Assembly (NCBI GenBank): GCA_947623455.1
Contig: OX392529.1
Location: 744,001 to 808,000 of the forward strand
Length of the DNA: 64,000 bases
Direction: 5' to 3'
DNA from: Mimachlamys varia
Lineage: Eukaryota > Mollusca > Bivalvia > Pectinida > Pectinidae
Below the pieces are notes generated by a model that was not told where the DNA came from, searched no databases, and was given only the letters and a program-made list of their open reading frames with translations. A program made the position numbers and the translations under genes. This document shows, piece by piece, positions 1 through 10,619 of this stretch (position 1 is its first letter; each line of letters begins with the position of its first letter).

Positions 1-1217
1 AGTTGATATCATGTCCCGTCTGTACCTTGTGTATAGAGTTGATATCATGTCCCGTGTATACCTTGTGTATATAGAATTGATATCATGTCCCGTGTATACC
101 TTGTATATAGAGTTAATATCATGTCCTGTGTATACCTTGTGTATCGAGTTGATATCATGTCCCGTGTATACCTTGTGTATAGAGTTGATACCATGTCCCG
201 TGTATACCTTGTGTATTGAGTTGATACCATGTCCCGTGTATACCTTGTGTATATAGTTGATATCATGTCCCGTGTATACCTTGTGTATAGAGTTGATATC
301 ATGTCCCGTGTACACCTTGTGTATAGAGTTGATATCATGTCCCGTGTATACCTTGTGTATATAGTTGATATCATGTCCCGTGTATACCTTGTGTATAGAG
401 TTGATATCATGTCCCGTGTATACCTTGTATATAGAATTGATACCATGTCCCGTGTATACCTTGTGTATAGAGTTGATATCATGTCCCGTGTATACCTTGT
501 GTATAGAGTTGATATCATGTCCCGTGTATACCATGTGTATAGAGTTGATACCATGTCCCGTGTATACCTTGTGTATAGAGTAGATACCAAGTCCCGTGTA
601 TACCTTGTGTATAGAGTTGATACCATGTCCCGTGTATACCTTGTGTACACAAGGTATACACGGGACATGATATTAACTCTATACACAAGGTATACACAGG
701 ACATGATATCAACTCTATACACAAGGTATACACAGCTAGGACATGATATCAATTCTATACAAAAGGTATACACGGGACATGATATTAACTCTATATACAA
801 GGTATACAAGATAATTATCATGTCCCGTCTGTACCTTGTGTATAGAGTTGATACCATGTCCCGTGTATACCTTGTGTATTGAGTTGATACCATGTCCCGT
901 GTATACCTTGTGTATATAGTTGATATCATGTCCCGTGTATACCTTGTGTATAGAGTTGATATCATGTCCCGTCTGTACCTTGTGTATAGAGTTGATACCA
1001 TGTCCCGTGTATACCTTGTATATAGAGTTGATATCATGTCCCGTGTACACCTTGTGTATAGAGTTGATATCATGTCCCTTGTATACCTTGTGTATATAGT
1101 TGATATCATGTCCCGTGTATACCTTCTATATAGAGTTGATATCATGTCCCGTGTATACCTTGTGTATAGAGTTGAAACCATGTCCCGTGTATACCTTGTG
1201 TATAGAGTTGAAACCAT
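1..1217. repeat. Satellite A, left array (36-bp unit)
   Basis: About 33 copies of a 36-bp unit whose core reads ATGTCCCGTGTATACCTTGT, preceded by GTTGATATC or GTTGATACC. Variation is mainly C/T and A/T substitution. The unit length is a multiple of three and lacks stops in several frames on both strands, so long repetitive open frames arise that I do not regard as genes. The array changes strand at about 651 and back at about 816, giving an inverted block of about 165 bp. Confidence 0.95.
651..816 (-). repeat. Inverted block inside satellite A
   Basis: Here the 36-bp unit reads in reverse complement (GGTATACACGGGACATGAT). The left junction is a short palindrome, CCTTGTGTACACAAGG. The right junction near 816-822 is degenerate (ATAATTATC), with no clean palindrome. 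Units inside the block are more degenerate than their neighbours. Confidence 0.85.
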
Positions 1218-1220
1218 GTC

Positions 1221-1357
1221 GAGAGATATGCTGGCACTATGGCGGTTTTTTGCCATGGCAACCACTGGATGATGCAATCGGTTGTCGGCCGCCCACCGAT
1301 TGCATCATCCAGTGTTTGCCATGGCAAAAAACCGCCATAGATGCCATCAATTCTCTC
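1221..1357. repeat. Hairpin (imperfect palindrome), left flank
   Basis: The arms share GGCGGTTTTTTGCCATGGCA and continue through a GGATGATGCAATCGGT segment, with a spacer of roughly ten bases around 1285-1295. The inner part of each arm resembles the GATGATGCAATC core of satellite B, which suggests the hairpin arose by inverted duplication of B. A related but not identical hairpin sits at 25000-25160. Confidence 0.85.
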
Positions 1358-1496
1358 TGTATTGAAGCAACATACCTTTCTTTTACATTTCTTTTGAATT
1401 TTCTTGAGAGTTATCTTTTCAGGTTGTTAAAAAAAGAAATTAGTCGAAAATGTTGCCATGGTAAAAGATTGAAGAAAAGTATCTTGAAGATTCAGC

Positions 1497-1672
1497 CATC
1501 TTGGATGATGCAATCTGTCGTCAGCCATCTTGGATGATGCAATCTGTCGTCAGGATGATGCAATCTGTCGTCAGCCATCTTGGATGATGCAATCTGTCGT
1601 CAGCCATCTTGGATGATGCAATCTGTCGTCAGCCATCTTGGAAGATGCAATCTGTCGTCAGCCATCTTGAAG
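1497..1672 (+). repeat. Satellite B, left array (29-bp unit)
   Basis: About six copies of a 29-bp unit with core GGATGATGCAATCTGTCGTC followed by AGCCATCTT. One copy near 1551 is shortened. The array is mirrored at 24706-24858. Confidence 0.92.
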
Positions 1673-1689
1673 GTTCTTGTTGTTGGAGG

Positions 1690-2612
1690 TTTCATGTATT
1701 TTAACATGCTAACATGCTATTTTAACATGCTGATATGGTGTTTTTAACATGCTAACATGCTATTTTAACATGCTAACATGCTATTTTAACATGCTAACAT
1801 GCTATTTTAACATGCTGATATGGTGTTTTTAACATACTAATATGCTAATTTAACATGCTGATATGGTGTTTTTAACATTCTAACATGCTATTTTAACATG
1901 CTAACATGCTATTTTAACATGCTAATATGCTATTTTAACATGCTAATATGTTAATTTAACATGCTGATATGGTGTTTTTAACATGCTAACATGCTATTTT
2001 AACATGCTGATATGCTAATTTAACATGCTAAATTGCGGTTTTTAACATGCTATTTTAGCATGCTAATTTGAGGTTTTTAACATGCTAACATGCTAATTTA
2101 ACATGCTGATATGGTGTTTTTAACATGCTAACATGCTATTTTAACATGCTAACATACTGTTTTAACATGCTAACATGCTATTTTAACATGCTAATATGCT
2201 ATTTTAACATGCTAATATGCTTATTTAACATGCTGATATGGTGTTTTTAACATGCTAACATGCTATTTTAACATGCTGATATGCTAATTTAACATGCCAT
2301 CATGCTAATGCAACATGCTAATTTGAGGTTTTTAACATGCTAACATGCTATTTTAACATGCTAATTTGAGGTTTTTAACATGCTAACATGCTATTTTAAC
2401 ATGCTAATATGCTAATTTAACATGCTAATATGCTATTTCAACATGCTAACATGCTATTTTAACATGCTAATATGCTAATTTAACATGCTTATATGGTGCT
2501 TTTAACATGCTATTTTAACACGTTAACATGCTATTTTGACATGCCAACATGCTAACATGCTATTTTAACACGTTAACGTGCTAATTTAACATGTTAACAT
2601 GCTAATTTAGCA
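1690..2612 (+). repeat. Satellite C, left array (about 21-bp unit)
   Basis: Dense tandem array of AACATGCTAACATGCTATTT-like units, alternating with variants carrying CTGATATGGTGTTTTT or CTAATTTGAGGTTTTT. The alternation suggests higher-order units several monomers long. It is mirrored at 23816-24680 with the same variant types. Confidence 0.92.
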
Positions 2613-3150
2613 TGCAAATTTTGTGTTGAAACATTATGCAAGAAAATTTGCAAAAAAGTATTACAAATTTTGCAAAAAATGGTTAAGAATTCTGCAAAAA
2701 TATGCAAAAAAAATGAACAAAAAAGTAGTAAGAATATATAGTAAAAGTTGCATATTTTGTGTTGAAAACATTATGCAAGAAAATTTGCAAAAAAGTATTA
2801 CAAATTTTGCAAAAAATGGTTAAGAATATGCAAAAATATGCAAAAAAAAGAACAAAAAAGTAGTAAGAATATATAGTAAAAGTTGCATATTTTGTGTTGA
2901 AAACATTATGCAAGAAAATTTGCAAAAAAGTATTACAAATTTTGCAAAAAATGGTTAAGAATATGCAAAAATATGCAAAAAAAAGAACAAAAAAGTAGTA
3001 AGAATATATAGTAAAACTTGCAAATTTTGTGTTGAAAACATTATGCAAGAAAATTTGCAAAAAAGTATTACAAATTTTGCAAAAAATGGTTAAGAATATG
3101 CAAAAATATGCAAAAAAAAAGAACAAAAAAGTAGTAAGAATGTAGTAAAA
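2613..3150 (+). repeat. Satellite D, left array (about 135-bp unit, four copies)
   Basis: Four copies starting near 2623, 2749, 2883 and 3018, each opening with TTTTGTGTTGAAAACATTAT and ending in an A-rich stretch with AAAAAAGTAGTAAGAATATA. The period is close to a multiple of three, which leaves a frame open across the array on the minus strand; I treat that frame as spurious. Only one copy is present in the right flank. Confidence 0.9.
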
Positions 3151-3153
3151 CTT

Positions 3154-3180
3154 GCCGGCTGGGATTTAGGTCCTTAAGTC
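3154..3180 (+). repeat. 27-bp inner terminal inverted repeat, left copy
   Basis: Begins GCCGGCTGGG and ends CTTAAGTC. The reverse complement occurs without mismatch at 23426-23452, 20.2 kb away. Sequence on either side of the 27 bp does not match between the two copies, so it is a discrete signal and not the tail of the satellite repeats. Confidence 0.85.
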
Positions 3181-3547
3181 TGAACCAATGAAAACGGAGA
3201 AAATGGGAATTCCAACTGACGTAATTTTTTCGGTCTATTTCTGTTTCGATAATTTGCGCGAAAACAGAGAAACCCACTTGCCTTGCACGAATGCACGATT
3301 AAGCTTTAATATTTGCTTTTGAATAAGTTTCTAGGGGAAAGTGTTGTAATTTCGGCCACCTTTTCGGTTAAATATCTCTAAGTTTGTTTACATGTGCCGC
3401 ACATACGTCGTTGATGTCTCAAATGAAAGGGGAAATACTCTGCTTGAATTTCGATGTATTATAACAACTTCCGTCTGTGTTATGTAGTGGTCCAGGCTAC
3501 ACAAGTCGATAACACTGAGGTGTTACAATTTCGGCCATGGATGCTTT
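3181..3547. other. Non-coding stretch with two AATTTCGGCCA motifs
   Basis: No gene seen. It holds GTAATTTCGGCCA near 3349 and ACAATTTCGGCCA near 3525; a third AATTTCGGCCA lies at about 4012, just past the MITE. These could be remnants of a pogo-type element end, because the pogo-like gene reads toward them, but no matching end was found upstream of that gene. Confidence 0.35.
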
Positions 3548-4009
3548 AGGACTCACACAACTAAATCAGCATATCACGAAGTGTTTTCATACGTTTGTAG
3601 TCCCTACCGAAAATTTGTTCCGGTTAAGTACAGTGATTCTGAATAATCTAAATAGGTAATTGTTGACATATTCTGCATTCAATGAAATCTATAGATATTC
3701 AACTTTACAAAAATGTATACTTTTGGTAGATTTTGATATGTGATGGCGGATTGATATGGGGTCAAAAGTCAGAGGGTGTTCCCGTCCCATTTCACTGGTT
3801 TGATATGTAAATTTCCAGTCGTCCGAAGCAAACGCCCGTAGCGAGCTAAAATGCCACGAAACTTTTGATAAAATGTCATTTGAAGTCTTTGCCATGTATG
3901 TATCTGTGAATCTTGGCAGTTGTCACTAGTGTTGAACTTCAAATATTAAAGTTATTAGCTCTAAAGCTTAGTAATAACATATAGTAAATTATTTAGTTGT
4001 GTGAGTCCT
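3548..4009. mobile_element. MITE family 1, copy 1 (about 462 bp)
   Basis: Terminal inverted repeats begin AGGACTCACACAACTAAAT and end ATTTAGTTGTGTGAGTCCT. No coding capacity. A second, interrupted copy is at 47709-48284, and the two are collinear across nearly the whole length. Flanking bases suggest a short duplication such as TTTA, but the boundary is ambiguous. The interior includes a GTGATGGCGGATTGATATGG stretch shared by both copies. Confidence 0.85.
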
Positions 4010-5392
4010 TTAATTTCGGCCAGGGGGTGCTGCAAATTCGGTAAAGCCTATAAGATTAAAATAAATGTCATCTAACTGTATACAGGGAGGATTTCATTGT
4101 AAATTTAAGTATGTAAAGCGCTCATCGTTGCCACTGCTTATTATAGGAGTCAGTTTGTGCGGTACTATCATGTGTGTCACATGACCACCTGCAGGCATTC
4201 ACGTGAGTACGTTCACAGTCTCCAGCCCAGATATTTAGCAGGTGCCCGTTAAAAATTAGAGATTCAGAAGGTAAAGTATCAGACGACCAACTAACAATTA
4301 CTTAACATATATGTTACTTAAAATGAACAGGAAATGCTTATATTTAATAGGATCGTGCAGATTTATTATTCGCCAACTGCTCATTGCAGCTAAGATAAGC
4401 TAATTACCGATGGCCCATGTTTGGGAAAACGTGTTGCTCTAGATTAAAATATTTAAATAAATAACATATTTAAATTTGCCTTCTAATTAGCGATTTTTTT
4501 ATGGTAGTTGATAAGGAAAAATAATTCACCAGTATCATGATACACCATTTGAATTTTATTGTACTATAGTAAGATATAATACTCAAAAACAATACTGGAA
4601 AAATGAGAAATTAAATTAAAAAAAAACAACACATAGGCCTATGCTACCTATACTTATATACTCAAATAATACTACATGCATATGGTACCTTAATATATTC
4701 AACAGTCAAAAGCATTTGCAATCTTTCCAATTTGATACATGTATTCCATAGCTTTTTTTTATTATATCCCTCAGAGTCCTTCTTTATTCTCACTCTTAAA
4801 TTATATAACCTGCCAAATAAAATTCCAACCAATATTCAATATTAAATATTCAATTATTTATATATCTGCTTCATGGAATATAGGTTGATGATGATGTGTC
4901 TTGTGATTGGATTTTGCATGGAATTCATGAAAATGCATTAGATTTCAAAAGAATAATATAATTAAAAATATTTTAAAAACACTTCTATATACAAATTGAA
5001 GATATGAAATTAATCTCTAGATTATTATTATATATATTACACAGTACAGAAGTTCAGAACATCACAACAGCGATTAGATAAGAAAACTTTACTGGTATCC
5101 AATTATCTACTAAATGAACTTAACTATGATATAAAGATACACTCAATATAAGACTGAAATAAATTCAGCCCTATCAATAAGTATATTCAAATCCAAACTG
5201 GATAATGAAATTATCTCCTTGTGAACTTACAAATTATACTCTCTTAATTGTACTAGATACTAGAAAATTAAAGATCATACGGTAAAATTATAAATGACTT
5301 GTTCACTACTTCAATCATTACAATTCATTATGGATTTCAGCAGGTACACATAGCTTAGAGTGCATATAGGTAAATATATCAGACAGTCAGTC
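4010..5392. other. Non-coding, AT-rich stretch
   Basis: No reading frame, RNA gene or tandem repeat was recognised. It lies downstream of the pogo-like gene on that gene's strand and may include its 3' untranslated region. Confidence 0.5.
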
Positions 5393-7442
5393 TTACGAAG
5401 TTAACCACTGACATCTCGGGCAGTAGAAGAGCTGGTTGGATGACCCCAATGTCTTTCTGATATTTGTTGGCACACATGCCATGTGAATGCATGCATCACA
5501 GTTTTCCTTATCACACTGTACCCATTCTACATCCATATCACTACTTTGAGTATCATCTACTCCCATACAAACACAACAAATAACATCTTCCTCACTCACT
5601 TTTTTCACTTTCTTTTTCTTTGGTTTTACATTTTCCTTCCCTTTTTCCTTCTTTTCCTCTCTCAACTTCTTTCTCTCCTCCTTTTTTCTCTCTCTCTCAT
5701 TCTTTTCTGCTAATATTCTCTCTGCTTCTCTGCGATAATCATGTCAGATGTTAATAATCTATGCTCAGTTATTCTTTTTTTTGCAGGTTTTTGTTTCTTA
5801 GTGGCTTTCGGCGGAGTGAAAATGTCCTTGATCGTCTCACCAAAATCCACAATCGGTGTGACAGACATATTGACAGGTTGCTGCACTTGAATCGTATCTA
5901 GTTCTAAAAGACTTGAAATTGTGGCCAAATCATCTGGCTCTACTACAGTATAAGTGTCAGAAGAGGCACATGCTTGCAGAGAAATCTCTGCTAGAATATG
6001 ACCCTGTTCAATATCACCTGAGGTAATATCACCAGAATGACCAATGTGACTGACATCATCTGAACTCGAGGGCACATCGCCAGAATTCGAAGGACCAACA
6101 TCATCTGATCATGCGGGCACATCACCAGTAGGACCAACCTGACCGACGTCCGATCCCAAGGGCACATCACCAGAAGGACCAACAGGCACATTATCAGCTG
6201 GAGATGAGGCTGGAACATTTTCCTTTTCCATTATCTGGACATCAAAGGGCTCTGATGTTAAGAATGCAGTTGATGGTACAGCCATTCTATTTAAGGGTAC
6301 TATCCCACATGCCCTGAATCCGCTCTTTATGTTTTTCTGTGTGACTGCAGTTTCCCATGCTTGGCCAAATACCTGTGCCCACGTTTGTTTTGTGATGGTA
6401 TTCAGAGGACTGGCAGCCAAGAACTCGGTACATACCCTGTTGTATGCTGCCGAGAGTGGTCCAAAAACTGTTCTGTCCAAGGGCTGAAGCCATGCAGTGG
6501 TATGTGGTGGCAAGGCAAGGGTATGGATATTGGAAGCTTTGGCAGCCTCTAACAATGTCAGGACCTCATGGCTACTGTGGGAATTAAGTATGAGAAGCCG
6601 AGGTCGCTCAGGTCCACAATACTGAAGAAAAACTTCCCTGAACCACTTGTTACCAAGAATGTCTGTCATCCAGGCCTTTGGCTGCCACGCCCACACAGTG
6701 CCAGTAGGAGCATCCTCGGGCCTGAATGACTCCAGCGATCTTCTTGTCTTCCCTTTGACAATACAAAGAGGCGGCATTGATGCCCCACTGCCGTTAACAC
6801 ATGCCAAAATACTGATAGACTCCCTTGAACTAGAGGTCCTTCCAGGAAGTGACTTGGCTCCTTTTCTGGCACAAACAGCGACTGGGGAATGCTCCATCTG
6901 GAATCCCTTCTCATCACAGTTCCAAACCTGATGAGGTTTTTCTGTCAGATTCAGATCTTTAATGAGTGTTTCTCAAGTGAGGTGAAATAACTATTAACAA
7001 CTGGCCGGTTCATCATCCTTGACCGCTGGGTGGAAAGCTTTTCCGGTCGACGAATGACCATCTCGGGAAACCGTTTCTTTAAACTCCTCCACCACATGTT
7101 TCCTGGTACACAGTTCTTAAATGGTGTTCTTAATTTAAGGGTCTTTATCACCTGGGCCGTCTTTGACCTCAACATGGCCCTGCTAACACCAAAGCCTTTC
7201 TCTGATGCCAATATGGCTTGGTTCACGATACCTTCTTCTATTTCTTGGGAGAGGGCTGGGGGCTTTCCGATCTTTGCTCCCGGTAAAATCTTTCCAGAGA
7301 TGCGGTCTTGAAGGGTTGATCGAGGAATATTAAATTGCCTGCTGGCGGCTCTGATGGACAATTGCCCAGTGTTAATTGCAGAAATAGCATTGTCGAAATC
7401 TTCAGTTGAGTATGTTGAATAGATTCCTTTTTTTCGGGACAT
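5393..7442 (-). pseudogene. Pogo/Tigger-like transposase with C-terminal PHD-type finger, broken
   Basis: Encodes a DDE transposase of the pogo/CENP-B group, which would cut and rejoin transposon ends in the nucleus. The start at 7442 (MSRKKGIYST) leads into a pipsqueak-type helix-turn-helix (AASRQFNIPRSTLQDRI), then a CENP-B-type helical region. The DDE core has WNCDEKG for the first Asp and LQPLD for the third. The position normally holding the second Asp reads LILNSHSSHE, an Asn. A low-complexity acidic region with degenerate GPSGDVP-like repeats follows, then a basic coiled-coil-like stretch and a C4HC3 finger (CCVC, CDKENCDACIHMAC, YCPRC). Damage: a frameshift near 6958-6975, an in-frame TGA at 6106-6108 and a second frameshift near 5715-5745. 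A dead transposon copy is most likely. Confidence 0.82.
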
Positions 7443-8148
7443 TCTGGAATGAATAAAATTAAAGAAAGATAAGACCAAAATAACTGATTTTGAACTTGTT
7501 TTGAATTTCTCAACCTAAAATTATTAATTTAGATTAAAAAGGGAAAAAAAACTTGCATCTCATTCTTTTACAAAAGTTATTAACATTTGAACTTAAATAT
7601 TTGAAATTCCTTATTATAATGACATTATAATTCATCGAAAAAAAATAATAACATACCTAAAATATTTTTATTTTATGAGATAGTGCAGAGTTAGTCAACA
7701 TTGATTTTTTTTCTGAACCTTACGCATATCAAATTGTTGAAATTAATATAAATGAAGAAAAAAGAAGTTTTTTAATAAATAAAAAAATAGGCCTTATGGT
7801 CTTATTGTTTATTTCTTGGCAAAATACAAAGATATTACATACCCTTTCCCCCCTAGACCTACACATATACTTGACTGAATGCATGGACACATTACTTATT
7901 TAATTGTTTGTAGTGGTGAAAGGATCAAGACAAGGTTGCTTACTATTTTAAAATAGAGATATAACTTATGATTTTCCCAAACAATTAAAACATTAGTAGT
8001 CGTCAATGAATCGTGAAATTGACGGAAATATCGAGGTTACGGGGTTTCCCCGTTTCTGCCAGGCACACTTCCGGTATTTGTTGTGTTTACATTCGCTACG
8101 AGAAGTGACACTGGCAGATAAAACAGTACGTTCGGTGAGCAGTGCAAG
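7443..8148. promoter_or_regulatory. Intergenic region between two divergent transposase genes
   Basis: About 700 bp separate the start of the pogo-like gene (7442, leftward) from the start of the DNCGGQNKN gene (8149, rightward). No gene is seen here. The half near 8149 is less AT-rich. A shared bidirectional promoter is possible from position alone; I see no specific element to support it. Confidence 0.3.
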
Positions 8149-8915
8149 ATGTCACTGCCTCCCAATTTCGGGGTTGTTGGATGCAGTAGTGAACTGGCAG
8201 CAGAAATAGATGATGACTTCAGATATTTCTTCCCACTTAGCCAACACAGCGGCAATAAGACAGACTTCGGGACTGAAGTTGACCCACATATCACAGGGGC
8301 GTGCGGAGAAAATGATGACAGCGATATCGGAAGTGATATTGAAGATGAAGTTTCAGATGCTGGCCTTATACATTCACCGATTATTCATTCTCGGATAGGG
8401 GTTTTCCTTGGAGATAGAAATGCTGATTTGAGCGAAGACAACGAGTCTGACAACGACGTGGAAGCACCTGGTGATTATGATGATAACGGTAATGATGACG
8501 GCGAGCTCGCGATCGAGAGGGGTCCCATTTTGACGGCGCAACGTAAGTGTAAAAAGAAATGACTGACTAAGTTTAAGGAAAGTGATGTTTTAGAAAATAG
8601 GTTGAATGTCCAGGAGACGGAAAGAGATGTGAAGGACATGCTCATTATTGGTCAGCTTCAGGCATGTGGAACAGCCAGAGGGGCAGCTACTTCAAATGTA
8701 AAGTGACATCGGTATGATTACCAGTTTCAGAATACTAGTGTGTGCATGTCTTGTTTCCTCTTCATAAACAATATCAATGGCCACTATCTGAAGAATGTCA
8801 GGGCACTCTTTCTAAAGAACGGAGCAGTCCCTCGGGTACATGGGAACGTAGGAAAGAAACCAAAGAATGCTGTCAAATATGAACATGTCCAACAAGTTGT
8901 ACAGTTTATTGCAAG
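8149..8915 (+). pseudogene. DNCGGQNKN-family gene, exon 1
   Basis: The ATG at 8149 follows a stretch with no other in-frame start. The first 130 codons are acidic and low in complexity (many Asp, Glu, Asn, Ser). They lead to a basic patch RKCKKK and a conserved segment, TERDVKDMLIIGQLQACGTA. After that come RYDYQFQNTSVCMSCFLF and AVPRVHGNVGKKPKNA, which match the family's N-terminal conserved block as I remember it. TGA codons at 8560-8562 and 8704-8706 interrupt an otherwise single frame. The donor at 8916 reads AG|GTATGT, phase 2. Confidence 0.75.
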
Positions 8916-9427
8916 GTATGTACAGACTGTAAAAAATGAACCCATTTATAGTTAACAGTTATAATTAATAATCCTATGTGCAATTTGTTTTATTTACATA
9001 TACAGTATATTCCTTTATTTTTAATAAAGTATGCAATGACATACATGTATTTCTTTTCTGTCATATACAGTATACTGTACTACATGTACACACAAAATAT
9101 AAAAGTAAGAATTATGTTATCCTGAAAAGTTCAAATATTTCATCAATTTTGAAAAAAAAAAATCAAAACTAAAAAAGAAAGTGAAAAGTTTAATACTTTG
9201 TAGTCCAATCACAAGCTATTACACTATCAAATGTATCAATAAAATAATACATGACTCACATCAAATTTATATTCATGTCTTCACATGGTTACAGAAAATA
9301 CAGTGTATTCTGTTGCCTATACACACTGTATATGTATACAGAAAATGCAGGTATATTACTTACAGCTTTTTAATTAATATAATAAGATAATAATTTGATT
9401 TCTTGAAATCTTTTTTTCGTCACATAG

Positions 9428-9559
9428 GTATGCTGATGAGGTAGGATTACCGCAGCCTGCTGTACCATGAGGTAGGGATGATTTTCCTCCTATATACCTT
9501 CCTGGCAGTGAAAAGTATATTTCGGTACATCACAAATATTAATATACACAAGTGTGCCA
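9428..9559 (+). pseudogene. DNCGGQNKN-family gene, exon 2
   Basis: Acceptor CACATAG at 9427, donor GTAAGT at 9560. Encodes RYADEVGLPQPAVP, then DDFPPIYLPGSEKY. Stops at 9468-9470 (TGA) and 9540-9542 (TAA) show decay, while the splice signals and phase remain intact. Confidence 0.7.
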
Positions 9560-9882
9560 GTAAGTAATCATACTGACAGAATGCTTTTAAAATATAACTA
9601 AGTTTGAATGAAATTTCATCATCATCACATGCATCAGTGATTCATGAAATTATTAAATAATTTATAATGCAAACATGTGTTTTAAGCAAACTTTGAAATT
9701 AATACTATAACAAACTACTATTTTGTTTTAGGATTTATCACTTAAACTGAAAAAAAAGTGAAGAAAAAAAAAATGCCTCAAATCTGTCTCTCTCCTTTCG
9801 GTTATTATACTGTATCAGCTAATTGTGTGAATTGATTTATTGGTTTCTGATAGTAATTATAAATTCTGTTTGTTCCAAACAG

Positions 9883-10018
9883 TGAAAAACAAAGCAGATG
9901 CCTTTCGGAGACAACTTTCAGAAGGATATGGCATCAGTGTCTGCCCCATATCAAATTCATGACCTGTAAGACGGATATTTGTCACAAATGTGAATTCTTC
10001 AGAAATCGCATACAAAAA
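9883..10018 (+). pseudogene. DNCGGQNKN-family gene, exon 3 (Cys/His motif)
   Basis: Acceptor CAAACAG, donor AAA|GTAAAT. It has no internal stop and encodes LSETTFRRIWHQCLPHIKFM followed by CKTDICHKCEFF. The CxxxxxCxxC spacing with a nearby His resembles a small metal-binding knuckle conserved in this family. Too short to be recognised as an open frame without the flanking exons. Confidence 0.72.
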
Positions 10019-10267
10019 GTAAATATCCTGACTGTAAGATGCAATGTACAATTTATATCAAGTTCAAGTTAAATGCTATCTAGATTTCATTCCAGTAAGT
10101 CATGCATCATATGTATATTTTTTTTTAATTTCGAAATGAAAATTTTCCATCAATAACTCAATTTATCTGAGCTATTACTATACATGTAATATCTTGTATA
10201 TTAAACCTTTGAATAATTTATTTCAAATTGTTTACATGATTACCAACTTTGATTTCTAAAATTTTAG

Positions 10268-10518
10268 GCGGTTTCTGAGGCAGACAAATTGGAGGCCAGT
10301 ACAGAGTTTGCTGAGCACATTTCCTCAGCACAGAAGGAGAGGGATTACTACAGGGAAAGATGCCAGGCTGCCATCACTGGTATCCAGGGTCACCCCAAGT
10401 CCTCTGTTCCTGTAGCCCATTCTTCAGTGAAACTTCCAGATGTACACTTCACTTTTGATTTTGCACAGAGTGTACTTCTTCCAACCCATTATAGACAAGA
10501 AGGTGCTTTATACTTTAG
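10268..10518 (+). pseudogene. DNCGGQNKN-family gene, exon 4
   Basis: Acceptor ATTTTAG, donor AG|GTAATT. It is open throughout. It begins with AVSEADKLEASTEFAEHISS and a coiled-coil-like AQKERDYYRERCQ, then FTFDFAQSVLLPTHYRQEG. The Asp in DFAQ is a candidate first catalytic residue. The gypsy insertion lies 101 bp downstream in the intron. Confidence 0.75.
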
Positions 10519-10619
10519 GTAATTGATTTACTGGAAAACTTAGGACTTAAAACTTGTATTACACTGGCTAATTAACTGTTTAACACAGTTTTATGTTAAA
10601 ACAATAGCATTTATGTGAA

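Noticed and set aside
45..1277. 410-codon minus-strand frame and several plus-strand frames across satellite A (also in 25006-26920)
   Set aside because: They translate only the 36-bp unit in different frames. Openness follows from a unit length divisible by three with no stop in those frames. No start context, introns or non-repeat domain.
2683..3126. 147-codon hydrophobic minus-strand frame in satellite D
   Set aside because: A product of the repeat period being near a multiple of three and poly-A/T richness; no unique sequence.
1..3150. CRISPR-like array
   Set aside because: Units are contiguous tandem repeats without unique spacers and the sequence is clearly eukaryotic.
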